A stretch of DNA of 64,000 nucleotides from Marifrigoribacter sp047730175 (GTDB lineage Bacteria; Bacteroidota; Bacteroidia; Flavobacteriales; Flavobacteriaceae), in contig NZ_CP159833.1 in assembly GCF_047730175.1 (NCBI RefSeq), forward strand, positions 2,418,001 to 2,482,000, read 5' to 3'. The notes below the pieces were generated by a model that was given only the letters and a program-made list of their open reading frames with translations, was not told the origin of the DNA and did no database searches. Of the stretch, positions 43,955 to 53,564 are shown piece after piece. The stretch's first letter is position 1. Each line of letters begins with the position of its first letter. Made by a program: the position numbers and the translations under genes.

Positions 43955-45487
43955 ATGCAAAACAAGGTACTTATTTTAGATTTCGGTTCGCAATATACAC
44001 AGCTTATAGCTAGACGTGTTAGAGAACTAAATATGTATAGTGAAATTCTTCCCTATTACAAGATTCCAGAAAATTTAGATGATTTTAAAGCAGTTATTTT
44101 ATCGGGGAGCCCGTTTTCGGTACGCGCCGAAGATGCTCCGCATCCAGACCTTTCAAAAATAAAAGGTCACAAACCTCTTTTAGCGGTTTGTTACGGCGCT
44201 CAGTATCTAGCTCATTTTAATGGAGGAAAGGTTGCGCCTTCAGATATAAGAGAGTATGGTCGTGCAAACCTTAATACAATTCTTGATGGAACTGGAATTT
44301 TTGCAGGAATAAAAGAAGGGACGCAAGTTTGGATGAGTCATAGCGATACGATTGCTGAACTCCCAACAAATGGTGTGCGTTTAGCAAGCACGAACGATGT
44401 AGCTAACGCAGCTTATAGAATTGAAGGAGAAGATACGTATGCTATTCAATTTCATCCAGAAGTATATCATACTACCGATGGAAAAAAACTACTAGAAAAC
44501 TTTTTAGTACACATAGCTGGAGTAAAACAAGATTGGACTCCTGCAGCTTTTGTGGATACTACGGTTTCAGGTTTGAAAGAGAAATTAGGAAACGATAAAG
44601 TGGTGCTTGGTTTAAGTGGAGGAGTAGATTCAACAGTAGCTGCGATATTATTGAATAAGGCGATTGGTGAAAACCTGTATTGCATATTTGTAAATAACGG
44701 CTTACTAAGAAAAAATGAATTTGAAAGCGTGCTTGACCAATACAAGGACATGGGTCTAAATGTAAAAGGTGTTGATGCTTCGGAACGGTTTTTGGAAGCA
44801 CTCAAAGGAATTAGTGATCCAGAAGGAAAACGCAAAGCGATAGGCCGCTCATTTATAGAAGTATTTGATGCTGAAGCACATTTAGTCGAAAATGTAGATT
44901 GGTTAGCGCAGGGAACTATTTATCCAGATGTTATTGAAAGTGTTTCAGTAACAGGAGGCCCTTCAGCAACAATTAAATCGCATCATAATGTAGGAGGATT
45001 ACCAGATTTTATGAAACTAAAAGTGGTAGAGCCTTTGCGAATGATTTTTAAAGATGAGGTTCGTAGAGTAGGAGCTGAGATGGGTATTGATGCTAACTTA
45101 TTAGGAAGGCATCCATTTCCAGGACCTGGATTAGGAATTAGAATATTGGGAGATGTTACCGCTGAGAAAGTTCGTATATTACAAGAGGTTGATGCCATTT
45201 TTATTGATGGATTAAAAAAATGGGATTTATACGATAAAGTGTGGCAGGCAGGAGCAATGTTATTACCAGTAAATAGCGTTGGTGTAATGGGTGATGAAAG
45301 AACCTATGAAAAAGTTGTTGCTTTAAGAGCCGTAGAATCTACAGATGGAATGACTGCAGACTGGGTAAATTTGCCTTATGAGTTTTTGCAAGAAACTTCT
45401 AACAATATAATAAATAGAGTAAAAGGCGTTAATAGAGTAGTATATGATATTAGCTCGAAACCACCTGCTACTATTGAATGGGAATAA
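43955..45487 (+). CDS. guaA: GMP synthase (glutamine-hydrolysing)
   Basis: This 510-residue enzyme has an N-terminal glutamine amidotransferase (nucleophile in LLAVCYGAQYLAHF, His/Glu in FHPEVYHT), the ATP-pyrophosphatase P-loop GLSGGVDSTVAA (about 220), and the C-terminal dimerisation domain ending KPPATIEWE. It converts XMP to GMP using ATP and glutamine. ATG 43955 gives the family-standard N-terminus (MQNKVLILDFGSQYTQLIARR); a TTG six bases upstream is not needed. The LysM/PBP1 gene follows after 6 bases. Confidence 0.98.
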   Translation: MQNKVLILDFGSQYTQLIARRVRELNMYSEILPYYKIPENLDDFKAVILSGSPFSVRAEDAPHPDLSKIKGHKPLLAVCYGAQYLAHFNGGKVAPSDIREYGRANLNTILDGTGIFAGIKEGTQVWMSHSDTIAELPTNGVRLASTNDVANAAYRIEGEDTYAIQFHPEVYHTTDGKKLLENFLVHIAGVKQDWTPAAFVDTTVSGLKEKLGNDKVVLGLSGGVDSTVAAILLNKAIGENLYCIFVNNGLLRKNEFESVLDQYKDMGLNVKGVDASERFLEALKGISDPEGKRKAIGRSFIEVFDAEAHLVENVDWLAQGTIYPDVIESVSVTGGPSATIKSHHNVGGLPDFMKLKVVEPLRMIFKDEVRRVGAEMGIDANLLGRHPFPGPGLGIRILGDVTAEKVRILQEVDAIFIDGLKKWDLYDKVWQAGAMLLPVNSVGVMGDERTYEKVVALRAVESTDGMTADWVNLPYEFLQETSNNIINRVKGVNRVVYDISSKPPATIEWE

Positions 45488-45493
45488 ACCAAA

Positions 45494-47404
45494 ATGAAAT
45501 ATTTATATTACATACTAATTGTTTGTTTTTTATTAGTGAATTCAACGTTGAATGCACAAGATAAATACCGAAGTCATACCGTAAAAAATGGAGAAACTAT
45601 TTCGAGTATTTCTAAGGAATATGGCATTAGTGAAGGTGAAATAATTCGTTTAAATCCGGAACTTAGCAATGGAGTTTCTGCATTAAATGTATTGATTCTT
45701 CCTGTTAATGTTGTTATAAATACTACAACTCAAGAGGTAAAATTTAAAAAACACCGCGTTAAAAGGAGAGAAACGCTTTATAGTATTTCAAAAAAATACA
45801 ATGTAAGCGTCGGGAATATAAAAAAGTTTAACAAACATCTTTATGCAAACGAATTACGTAAAGGCGAAAAACTAAAGATCCCTATCAACCTTAAAGAAAT
45901 TGCAATAGAGGTTATCGAAAATACCACCAATGAAAATAATACTTCTTCTAAAACTGCAACCCATACGATCATTGCAAAAGAAACGAAGTATGGTATTGCA
46001 CGTAAATATGGAATTACAATAGTTGAATTAGAACAATTAAACCCGAACCTTAGGGAAGGATTAAAAATTGGTAATACTTTAAATGTGCCAAATACTTCTT
46101 CTGCAGGTTCTTCAGTGATAGAGGAAGGTCTTTATGAGTTTTATGAAGTACAGCCGAAAGAAGGATTTTTTAGGCTAAAAGTTAAATTTGGATTATCGAA
46201 AGAAGAAATCGTAGCCCTTAATCCTTATGCTAAAGAAGGATTAAAAGATGGAATGATTTTAAAAATTCCGAAGAAAGGCGGTTTAGTTATTTCAGAGCAT
46301 TCTAATGTTGTTAATCTTGAAAATGAAATAATTAATAGATCAAAAAAGAAGCTAGTTGTGATGCTTCCTTTTCAATTAAATAAAATTAAATCAGACACTT
46401 TAGATTCAGATAAAGATTTACTTATAGGAAATAGGACCTTAAGAGTCGCATTAGATTTTTATAGTGGTGTTTTAATGGCAACTGAATTTGCAAAAGAAAA
46501 AGGTATTTCACTAGAGGTTGAGGTTTTAGATACTCAAGCAAGTGAGAATAAAGTAGCTTCACTAATTGCTAAAAATGATTTTTCAAATGTTGATGCTGTT
46601 ATTGGCCCTTTGTTAGAGAAAAATGTAATAAAAGCGACTCAATTATTGAAGAAAACTGATACGCCTATATTTTCTCCATTAAGTAATAGAGAAATGAAAA
46701 TTTCATCGAACTTATTTCAAACAATGCCTACAGATGCAATGTTAGAAAATGCGATGATTGATTTTATTAAAGAGAATAGTGAAGGTAAAAATATAATTTT
46801 AGTATGTGACGCTAAAAGAAGTGAGCAAAAAGCTAAAATAATTTCAGCTTTACCTAGCACTAAAACAATTAGTTTACGAAAAGAGGCCTACATTTATGTG
46901 GATGATATTCAAGCTAAAATTGATGAAACAAAAGAAAATTGGGTAATTCTAGAGTCTAGAGATCCTGTGTTAGTGAGTAATGTGGTGGGTCTTCTTAACG
47001 GAATGCCAGAAGAGGCCAAACTGCGTTTGTTTACTTTAGATAAAGATAGAGTGTATGATTTTCATGATATTTCAAATTTTCATTTAGCGCACCTAGGGTT
47101 TACATTTCCATCGATTAATAAATCGTATAATTATAAAGAACCCAATGCTTTTGTGACAAGTTATAAAAATAAATACGGTGTATTGCCAAACAAATATGCA
47201 GCAAGAGGTTTTGATGTAGCTTATGATGTTATTTTACGATTAGCTTCTGCAGATGATATGTATGATGCAACAAGCAATGATTATATTACGGAATACGTAG
47301 AAAATAAATTCCAATACTCTAAAAAATTATTTTCTGGATATCAAAACAATGCTTTTTACATTGTTAAGTATGATGAAAACCTTCAATTTGAAGTAGTAAA
47401 ATAA
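45494..47404 (+). CDS. Exported LysM-repeat protein with PBP1-type ligand-binding domain
   Basis: A signal peptide (to about 22) is followed by four LysM modules at roughly 26-70, 82-126, 155-200 and 210-256 (for example HTVKNGETISSISKEYGISEGE and HRVKRRETLYSISKKYNVSVGN). The rest (about 275-630) looks like a periplasmic binding protein type 1 fold (LDFYSGVLMATEFAKEKG, DAVIGPLLEKNVIKATQLL), as in LpoA or Leu/Ile/Val receptors. It should bind peptidoglycan in the periplasm and perhaps control a penicillin-binding protein. It starts 6 bases after guaA. Confidence 0.92.
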   Translation: MKYLYYILIVCFLLVNSTLNAQDKYRSHTVKNGETISSISKEYGISEGEIIRLNPELSNGVSALNVLILPVNVVINTTTQEVKFKKHRVKRRETLYSISKKYNVSVGNIKKFNKHLYANELRKGEKLKIPINLKEIAIEVIENTTNENNTSSKTATHTIIAKETKYGIARKYGITIVELEQLNPNLREGLKIGNTLNVPNTSSAGSSVIEEGLYEFYEVQPKEGFFRLKVKFGLSKEEIVALNPYAKEGLKDGMILKIPKKGGLVISEHSNVVNLENEIINRSKKKLVVMLPFQLNKIKSDTLDSDKDLLIGNRTLRVALDFYSGVLMATEFAKEKGISLEVEVLDTQASENKVASLIAKNDFSNVDAVIGPLLEKNVIKATQLLKKTDTPIFSPLSNREMKISSNLFQTMPTDAMLENAMIDFIKENSEGKNIILVCDAKRSEQKAKIISALPSTKTISLRKEAYIYVDDIQAKIDETKENWVILESRDPVLVSNVVGLLNGMPEEAKLRLFTLDKDRVYDFHDISNFHLAHLGFTFPSINKSYNYKEPNAFVTSYKNKYGVLPNKYAARGFDVAYDVILRLASADDMYDATSNDYITEYVENKFQYSKKLFSGYQNNAFYIVKYDENLQFEVVK

Positions 47405-47467
47405 TTTTTTAAAAGAAAGGAAGGTTTCGTAATTCAATAAAAAATTAATTTTTACGTTATTAATTTT

Positions 47468-48004
47468 ATGTTTTCAATCCTACGCTTTTTATTCATTTTC
47501 TTTTTCTTATTTCCTTCGGAAGTAGATCCAGTAAAAATGACTTGGAGTGATTCTCAAAAGCTAACTTGGGAAGACTTTCAAGGGAAGCCTAAGTTGAATA
47601 GCGGTTATGTAGCAACGACCAATTCGGGTATGTCTTTTTCATATTCTTATTCTAAAAGTGGCAATGACATTGACTATGATTATAAAGTGCATAGTTATTT
47701 TTATCCAGAAACTTCATGGTATATACCTTCAAAAGTGGATCAACATATTTTAAATCATGAACAAACGCATTTTGATATTTCTGAATTACACGCTCGTATT
47801 CTTCGGAAAAAAATAGGAAATACTGTTTTTTCAGAAAATATTAAATCCGAAATTGAAAAGCTATATAGCGAAACTGAACAAGAAAGAGTTGCGATGCAAC
47901 ATCAATTCGATAAAGAATCTGATCATTCAAAAAACAGAGAAAGAGAATTACAATGGGAAGCCTTTGTGCAAAAAGAAATAATAATACATGAACCCTGGAA
48001 TTAA
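47468..48004 (+). CDS. DUF922 domain protein, predicted zinc protease
   Basis: The 178-residue protein has a hydrophobic N-terminus (signal or anchor, about 1-18), a WEDFQGKP segment characteristic of DUF922, and a HExxH-type site HEQTHFDISELHARIL at about 98-113 (HEQTH). DUF922 proteins are predicted secreted Zn-dependent proteases. Its end overlaps the next gene by 17 bases. The true substrate is unknown. Confidence 0.85.
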   Translation: MFSILRFLFIFFFLFPSEVDPVKMTWSDSQKLTWEDFQGKPKLNSGYVATTNSGMSFSYSYSKSGNDIDYDYKVHSYFYPETSWYIPSKVDQHILNHEQTHFDISELHARILRKKIGNTVFSENIKSEIEKLYSETEQERVAMQHQFDKESDHSKNRERELQWEAFVQKEIIIHEPWN

Positions 48005-48239
48005 ACCCGACCCTAATCATTTAATTGAGCTGGCTAATTATAAAATGCCCTTTGGAAAGTACAAAGGGCAGTTTTTAGTGAATATACCTGAAACCTATTA
48101 CGTCTGGTTTCAGCAAAAAGGATTTCCTGAAGGTAAATTAGGAAATATGATGCGGGAAATGAACGAAATTAAAATCAACGGTTTAGAACCTTTAATTAAA
48201 AAGTTAATCATAAATAAAAGGCGTTCTCCTTATTATTAA
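47988..48239 (+). CDS. DUF3820 family protein
   Basis: An 83-residue basic protein with the core YKMPFGKYKGQFLVNIPETYYVWF and the ending GLEPLIKKLI, which identify DUF3820 (YcgZ/quorum-like nucleic-acid-associated small proteins of unknown role). The start lies inside the DUF922 gene (17-base overlap), suggesting translational coupling. Confidence 0.88.
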   Translation: MNPGIKPDPNHLIELANYKMPFGKYKGQFLVNIPETYYVWFQQKGFPEGKLGNMMREMNEIKINGLEPLIKKLIINKRRSPYY

Positions 48240-48291
48240 AATTCCTTAAGTTTTTTAAAATATATGTAGTATTCATCTGCCAATAAAACTG

Positions 48292-48299
48292 TAACTTTG
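48292..48299 (+). promoter_or_regulatory. -7 promoter box for pyrG
   Basis: TAACTTTG matches TAnnTTTG, with the ATG 23 bases downstream. Confidence 0.55.
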
Positions 48300-48321
48300 C
48301 ATCCCGTATAGTTAACATAAT

Positions 48322-49935
48322 ATGAGCACTACAAAGTATATATTCGTAACGGGCGGAGTATCTTCTTCTTTAGGTAAAGGAATTATTGCTGCCTCTTTGG
48401 CGAAGTTGCTACAAGCAAGAGGATATAAAGTAACCATTCAAAAATTAGATCCCTACATCAATGTCGATCCAGGAACTTTAAATCCTTACGAGCATGGTGA
48501 ATGTTATGTTACCGATGATGGTGCAGAAACAGATTTGGATTTAGGTCACTACGAACGATTTCTAAATGTTTCAACCTCACAAGCTAATAATGTAACTACT
48601 GGAAAAATTTACCAAAGTGTTATTCAAAAAGAACGAAGAGGTGAGTTTCTAGGAAAAACCGTTCAGGTGATTCCTCATATTACAAATGAAATTAAAGAAC
48701 GTGTTCAGATACTTGGAAAAAGTGGTGAATTTGATATAGTTATAACCGAAATCGGTGGAACTGTAGGTGATATAGAATCATTACCTTATATTGAAGCAGT
48801 ACGACAGTTAAAATGGGAATTAGGAGATGATAATGCATTAGTGATTCATCTTACACTTGTACCTTATTTAAAAGCTGCGGGGGAGTTAAAAACAAAACCT
48901 ACGCAACATTCAGTAAAAACATTAATGGAAAGTGGAATACGCGCCGATATTTTAGTGTGCCGTACAGAACATCACCTTTCAGATGACCTTCGTAGAAAAT
49001 TAGCATTATTTTGTAATGTTCAAAAAGAAGCAGTTATTGAATCTATAGATGCATCTACCATTTATGATGTTCCTAATTTAATGTTGGAAGAAGGTTTAGA
49101 TGCCATTGTTCTAAATAAATTAAACTTATCAAATACAACTAGCCCAAATCTAGACCGTTGGAATCAATTCCTGACAAGACATAAAAATCCGAAGAGTACA
49201 GTTAACATTGGACTTATAGGTAAATATGTAGAGCTTCAAGATTCTTATAAATCTATTTTAGAATCATTCATTCACGCGGGTGCTGCAAATGAAGTGAAAG
49301 TGAATGTTATTTCTATACATTCAGAATATATCAATAAAGATAATATTGCTGAAAAATTTTCCAAATTAAATGCTGTTTTAGTTGCACCTGGATTTGGAGA
49401 AAGAGGTATAGAAGGAAAAGTTGAAGCAGTTCGCTATGCAAGAGAACAAGAAATACCATTTTTAGGAATCTGTCTAGGAATGCAGATGGCAGTTATTGAA
49501 TATGCTCGCAATGTACTTGGATTGAAGAAAGCAAATTCTACCGAGATGAATGCAGATACTCCTTTTCCAGTTATAGATTTAATGGAAGATCAAAAAAGTA
49601 TCACTAATAAAGGGGGTACGATGCGTTTGGGTGCCTGGAAATGTGAATTGCAAAAAGATAGTTTGGTCGATTCAGTTTATGGTTCAACTCATATAGAAGA
49701 ACGTCACCGTCATCGTTATGAATACAATAATACCTTTAGAGATCAATTAGAAGAAGCAGGAATGAAATCTACAGGTATTAATCAAGAAACAAATTTGGTA
49801 GAGATTGTTGAAATTCCTTCTCACCCATGGTTTGTTGGAGTGCAATACCATCCAGAATATAAAAGTACCGTTGCCAGCCCACATCCTTTATTTGTGGCGT
49901 TTGTAAAAGCAGCTTTGGATCATTCGGAAAAATAA
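48322..49935 (+). CDS. pyrG: CTP synthase
   Basis: The 537-residue enzyme starts with the synthase domain (FVTGGVSSSLGKGIIAASLA P-loop, YINVDPGTLNPYEHGECYVTDDGAETDLDLGHYERF region). It ends with a class I glutamine amidotransferase (nucleophile Cys in FLGICLGMQMAVIEYARN, His/Glu in VGVQYHPEYKS). It makes CTP from UTP, ATP and glutamine. Its length equals the usual 530-550. yidC follows 100 bases downstream. Confidence 0.98.
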   Translation: MSTTKYIFVTGGVSSSLGKGIIAASLAKLLQARGYKVTIQKLDPYINVDPGTLNPYEHGECYVTDDGAETDLDLGHYERFLNVSTSQANNVTTGKIYQSVIQKERRGEFLGKTVQVIPHITNEIKERVQILGKSGEFDIVITEIGGTVGDIESLPYIEAVRQLKWELGDDNALVIHLTLVPYLKAAGELKTKPTQHSVKTLMESGIRADILVCRTEHHLSDDLRRKLALFCNVQKEAVIESIDASTIYDVPNLMLEEGLDAIVLNKLNLSNTTSPNLDRWNQFLTRHKNPKSTVNIGLIGKYVELQDSYKSILESFIHAGAANEVKVNVISIHSEYINKDNIAEKFSKLNAVLVAPGFGERGIEGKVEAVRYAREQEIPFLGICLGMQMAVIEYARNVLGLKKANSTEMNADTPFPVIDLMEDQKSITNKGGTMRLGAWKCELQKDSLVDSVYGSTHIEERHRHRYEYNNTFRDQLEEAGMKSTGINQETNLVEIVEIPSHPWFVGVQYHPEYKSTVASPHPLFVAFVKAALDHSEK

Positions 49936-50035
49936 GGTGTCAAATTGGCGTAATATTGTAAATGGAATGATTTTAAAGGATAATAAAAACTAATAAGTAA
50001 ATATCTTTATTCTTATAAAGATTGTAATAGATACT

Positions 50036-51928
50036 ATGGAAGAAAAAAAGTTTGACTTTAACACCATAATAGGTTTTGTGTTAATAGGAGGAATACTATT
50101 ATTTATGCTGTGGCAAAATCAGCCAACTCCAGAAGAGAAAGAAGCTCAAAAAGCAGAAAAAGCAAAAATTGAAAAATTAGCAGAAGATAAAGCTGCGCTA
50201 GAGAAATCTAGCAGCGATATTAGTTTAGAAGATGCTACAAAAGAAATTGCAAGTGTAAATAAGGGTGATTCACTTTCCTTAGCTAGTCTTCAGAATCGTT
50301 TAGGTTCATTTGCATATTCAGGAACGTTACCTTCAGCAAAAGAAAATACTACAGTTATTGAAAATGAATTGCTTTATATAACTGTAAGCAATAAAGGTGG
50401 TTATATTACTGAAGTTAAATTAAAGAATGAAACTATCTATAATGGTTCCTCTGTTTATTTAATTAAGGATGGAAACTCTACGATGAATCTTCAGTTTTCG
50501 GCTGAAAATAGATTACTTAATTCTGAAGATCTTTATTTTGAACCGACCCTTTCTAGCAATGGAAATAATTCAGTATTATCAATGAAGCTAAAAACTGCTT
50601 CAGATAAATATATTGAATATAGATATGAATTAATTCCTAATGATTATATGTTAGGGTTTAGTGTGAAAACACAAGGACTAGATAACGTAATAAACACATC
50701 ACAACCTATTTACCTTGATTGGAAATTTAAAGGATATCGTCATGCGAAAAGTATTACCTATGAAAATCGTTATTCTCGTTTAACCTACGAGCATGAGAAT
50801 GAAGGTAAGCATGATAAACTGTCACCAACTGGTGAAGACGCTGAGATTGAAAAAGATGTTACTTGGATGAATTTCAGACAACATTTCTTTAGTTCTATGC
50901 TGCTTACAGAAACGCCTTTTAAAGAAGTAGCCTTAAGCTCAATCGATTTAGTACTAGATGAAGCAATAGATACGGTTTATACAAAACAATACGGCGCTAA
51001 AATGTTACTTGCACCTAAAAGTGGGGGAATATCTTACGATATGAACATGTATTATGGGCCAACAGATTACAAAGTATTTAAAGAATATGACAGAAATCTA
51101 GATGAAGCAATGCCTTTAGGTTGGGGTCTTTTTGGGTGGCTAAATAAATATTTAATTATTCCTTTATTCGGATTTTTAACTGGATTTCTTCCAGCAGGAA
51201 TTGCAATTATTATGTTAACTGTATTAATCAAGTTAGCAATGTCTCCTGTACAATACAAGCAATACTTGTCTCAAGCTAAGCTAAAGGTTTTAAAACCTGA
51301 ATTGGATGAGATAAAAGTAAAGTTTGAAGGAAATAAAATGAAAATCCAGCAGGAGACTATGAAGCTGCAAAATATTGCAGGAGCAAGTCCTTTAAAAGGA
51401 TGCTTGCCAGCGATATTACAAATTCCTGTCTTTTATGCTTTATTTACATTTTTTCCAAGTGCTTTCGATTTACGTCAGAAAAGCTTTTTATGGGCTGAGG
51501 ATTTATCAAGTTTCGATTCTATAGCTGAATTGCCTTTTAATATTCCATTTTACGGAGATCACGTAAGTTTATTTCCAATTTTAGCATCGATAGCTATATT
51601 TATTTATATGATGATGACTACTGGGCAAACCATGCAACAACAGCAACAACCTGGAATGCCAAACATGAAATTCTTGATGTATCTTTCTCCATTAATGATG
51701 TTGGTTTTCTTTAATAATTATGCCAGTGGCTTATCGGTTTATTATTTAACCTCTAACTTAATTACGATTGGAATAATGTTAGTAATAAAGAAATTTATTA
51801 TTGATGAAGAGAAAATTCTCGCTAAGATTCAGGTGAATAAGAAGAAGCCTAAGAAACAAAATAAGTTTCAAAAGAAAATGGCTGATATGATGGAGCAAGC
51901 AGAGCAACAGAAAAAAAATAAAAAATAA
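50036..51928 (+). CDS. yidC: Membrane protein insertase YidC
   Basis: The 630-residue protein has an N-terminal membrane helix (FNTIIGFVLIGGILLFMLW), a large periplasmic beta-sandwich domain (about 90-350) and the conserved YidC core (about 360-590, with MLTVLIKLAMSPVQYKQYLSQAKLKVLKPEL and GCLPAILQIPVFYALFTFF). A lysine-rich C-terminal tail for ribosome contact follows. It inserts and folds inner membrane proteins with or without SecYEG. A strong terminator stands 7 bases after its stop codon. Confidence 0.98.
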   Translation: MEEKKFDFNTIIGFVLIGGILLFMLWQNQPTPEEKEAQKAEKAKIEKLAEDKAALEKSSSDISLEDATKEIASVNKGDSLSLASLQNRLGSFAYSGTLPSAKENTTVIENELLYITVSNKGGYITEVKLKNETIYNGSSVYLIKDGNSTMNLQFSAENRLLNSEDLYFEPTLSSNGNNSVLSMKLKTASDKYIEYRYELIPNDYMLGFSVKTQGLDNVINTSQPIYLDWKFKGYRHAKSITYENRYSRLTYEHENEGKHDKLSPTGEDAEIEKDVTWMNFRQHFFSSMLLTETPFKEVALSSIDLVLDEAIDTVYTKQYGAKMLLAPKSGGISYDMNMYYGPTDYKVFKEYDRNLDEAMPLGWGLFGWLNKYLIIPLFGFLTGFLPAGIAIIMLTVLIKLAMSPVQYKQYLSQAKLKVLKPELDEIKVKFEGNKMKIQQETMKLQNIAGASPLKGCLPAILQIPVFYALFTFFPSAFDLRQKSFLWAEDLSSFDSIAELPFNIPFYGDHVSLFPILASIAIFIYMMMTTGQTMQQQQQPGMPNMKFLMYLSPLMMLVFFNNYASGLSVYYLTSNLITIGIMLVIKKFIIDEEKILAKIQVNKKKPKKQNKFQKKMADMMEQAEQQKKNKK

Positions 51929-51934
51929 AATTTT

Positions 51935-51960
51935 GAAACTCCCTTTTGGGAGTTTCTTGT
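51935..51960 (+). terminator. Terminator of yidC
   Basis: GAAACTCCC / GGGAGTTTC with a 4-base T loop, followed by TTGTTT, 7 bases after the yidC stop codon. Confidence 0.85.
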
Positions 51961-51992
51961 TTAAACAGATATTTAATAAAAACTATTTAGTT

Positions 51993-52706
51993 ATGAGATT
52001 ACTAATTATTCTTTTTTCAGTTTTAGTTTTCTTTTCATGCGAGTCAATAGAAAAGGAAGAAGTTAATAAGGTTAATTATAAAGGTGCACTAAAAGAACTT
52101 ATGTCTGGTGATATTACAGCTAAGGCAGATTTATTAAAGTTTAAGGATACTCCTAATTTTTATGCACTTGGTGCTTTAGAATATTTACAAGGTGAAATTC
52201 AAGTTTTCAATAGTGAATCTTTTATAACGTCAGTAAAGAATAATTCATTGAATTATGATAAAACACTTTCAAAAAAAGCAGCTTTATTAGTGTATGCTGA
52301 AGTTCCAGAATGGAAAAGATTTAAAATCCCAAAAGGGCTAACAACAGAAGATCAGTTCGAAATTTTTTTACTTAGAGTAGCAAATGAAAATAGTATAGAT
52401 ATAGAAACTCCTTTTCCATTTTTATTAGAAGGAACCATAGAATCGTTTAGTTGGCATGTAATTAATTGGAGAAAAGGTGATACAGTACATACTCATAAAA
52501 AACATAAAACAACAGGGCTTTATGGTACAATTAATGATAAAAATGTAGCTATGTTAGGCTTTTACTCAAACAAACACCATGGGGTTTTTACACATCATGA
52601 AACAAATATTCATGTGCATGTAAAGACAGATGGTAATGGTGTTTCTGGCCATGTTGATGAGTTTAGAGTGTCTGAAGGAATGATTTTAAAAATACCTAAA
52701 ATATAG
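51993..52706 (+). CDS. Acetolactate decarboxylase-like lipoprotein
   Basis: Starting at ATG 51993 gives a 237-residue protein with a lipoprotein signal (MRLLIILFSVLVFFSC, lipobox Cys at 16). The mature part resembles alpha-acetolactate decarboxylase: PFPFLLEGTIESFSWHVINW, GTINDKNVAMLGFYS, and the zinc site ETNIHVHVKTDGNGVSGHVDEF with H207, H209 and H220. That enzyme normally converts acetolactate to acetoin in the cytoplasm, so a membrane-anchored extracytoplasmic version is surprising and the substrate may differ. An upstream in-frame start at 51933 would bury the signal and overlap the yidC terminator, and is rejected. Confidence 0.72.
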   Translation: MRLLIILFSVLVFFSCESIEKEEVNKVNYKGALKELMSGDITAKADLLKFKDTPNFYALGALEYLQGEIQVFNSESFITSVKNNSLNYDKTLSKKAALLVYAEVPEWKRFKIPKGLTTEDQFEIFLLRVANENSIDIETPFPFLLEGTIESFSWHVINWRKGDTVHTHKKHKTTGLYGTINDKNVAMLGFYSNKHHGVFTHHETNIHVHVKTDGNGVSGHVDEFRVSEGMILKIPKI

Positions 52707-52798
52707 GTGTTTGTTTTTTCGTTATACAGTTTAAATAGGTTTTGCAACTATGAAACGAGCTTGTCTAAGTATAATCGTTAGAAAATAATAATACACAC

Positions 52799-53482
52799 AT
52801 GAAATTAATAACTTTATTTAGCTTTTTTATTGTAACAGCAAGTGTTTTAGCACAAGTTGAGGTCAATCAATTTGATGCTAATAATGAACGTCATGGTGTG
52901 TGGAAAAAATACCATGAGAACTCAAGACAGTTGAGGTATGAAGGTCAATTTATTCACGGAAAAGAAGTAGGTGTTTTTAAGTACTACTGTAGTGATTGTA
53001 AAGACCTGCCTATGGTCGTTAGAACATTTAATGATTCAGATAATAGTGCGCAAGTTCAATATTTTACTAAGAAAGGAAAATTGGTCAGTGAAGGTAAAAT
53101 GGATGGAAAAAATAAAAAAGGTGAATGGCTTTATTATCAAAAAAACTCTAAAAACATAATGACTAAAGAGTTTTATGTTGAAGGAAAATTAGAAGGATTA
53201 AAAACCACCTATTATAAGAATAATAAAGTAACTCAAATAATCAATTATAAAGACGGTTTGAAAGAGGGAGAAGACAATTATTACTCTTTAGAAGGGGTGC
53301 TTTTAAAAAAATTATATTACGTAAATGATCAATTGCATGATAAAGCTTTTTATTATGATGCAGACGGAGTTGTTATAATTGAAGGCAATTATAAAAACGG
53401 TAAAAAACACGGAGTTTGGAAGCATTATAAAAATGGTAAGATTATTCTAGAAGAAACCTATCCAAAACCAAAAAAGTACTAA
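52799..53482 (+). CDS. Exported MORN-repeat protein (YwqK-like)
   Basis: The 227-residue protein has a signal peptide (to about 19, VLAQ) and at least six MORN-2 type repeats (RHGVWKKYHENSRQLRYEGQFIHGK, KKGEWLYYQKN, KHGVWKHYKNGKIILEE). Databases often call such proteins YwqK-family antitoxin, but no toxin partner is adjacent. It is probably a structural periplasmic or surface protein. A terminator follows at 53489-53520. Confidence 0.85.
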   Translation: MKLITLFSFFIVTASVLAQVEVNQFDANNERHGVWKKYHENSRQLRYEGQFIHGKEVGVFKYYCSDCKDLPMVVRTFNDSDNSAQVQYFTKKGKLVSEGKMDGKNKKGEWLYYQKNSKNIMTKEFYVEGKLEGLKTTYYKNNKVTQIINYKDGLKEGEDNYYSLEGVLLKKLYYVNDQLHDKAFYYDADGVVIIEGNYKNGKKHGVWKHYKNGKIILEETYPKPKKY

Positions 53483-53488
53483 AGAAAA

Positions 53489-53520
53489 AGAGTTCTCAAT
53501 TTTATTTGAGAACTCTTTTT
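53489..53520 (+). terminator. Terminator of the MORN-repeat gene
   Basis: AGAGTTCTCAA / TTGAGAACTCT stem followed by TTTTT, 7 bases after the stop codon; it may serve both convergent genes. Confidence 0.85.
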
Positions 53521-53564
53521 AGAACAAAGCATCAACTAATCAAACATGCTTTATTTTGGGATTA

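Noticed and set aside
51933..51992. Upstream start for the acetolactate-decarboxylase-like lipoprotein
   Set aside because: It would translate through the yidC terminator and hide the lipoprotein signal that begins at 51993.
52799..53482. Toxin-antitoxin antitoxin (YwqK naming)
   Set aside because: The protein has a signal peptide and no toxin gene is adjacent, so the family name should not be taken as function.
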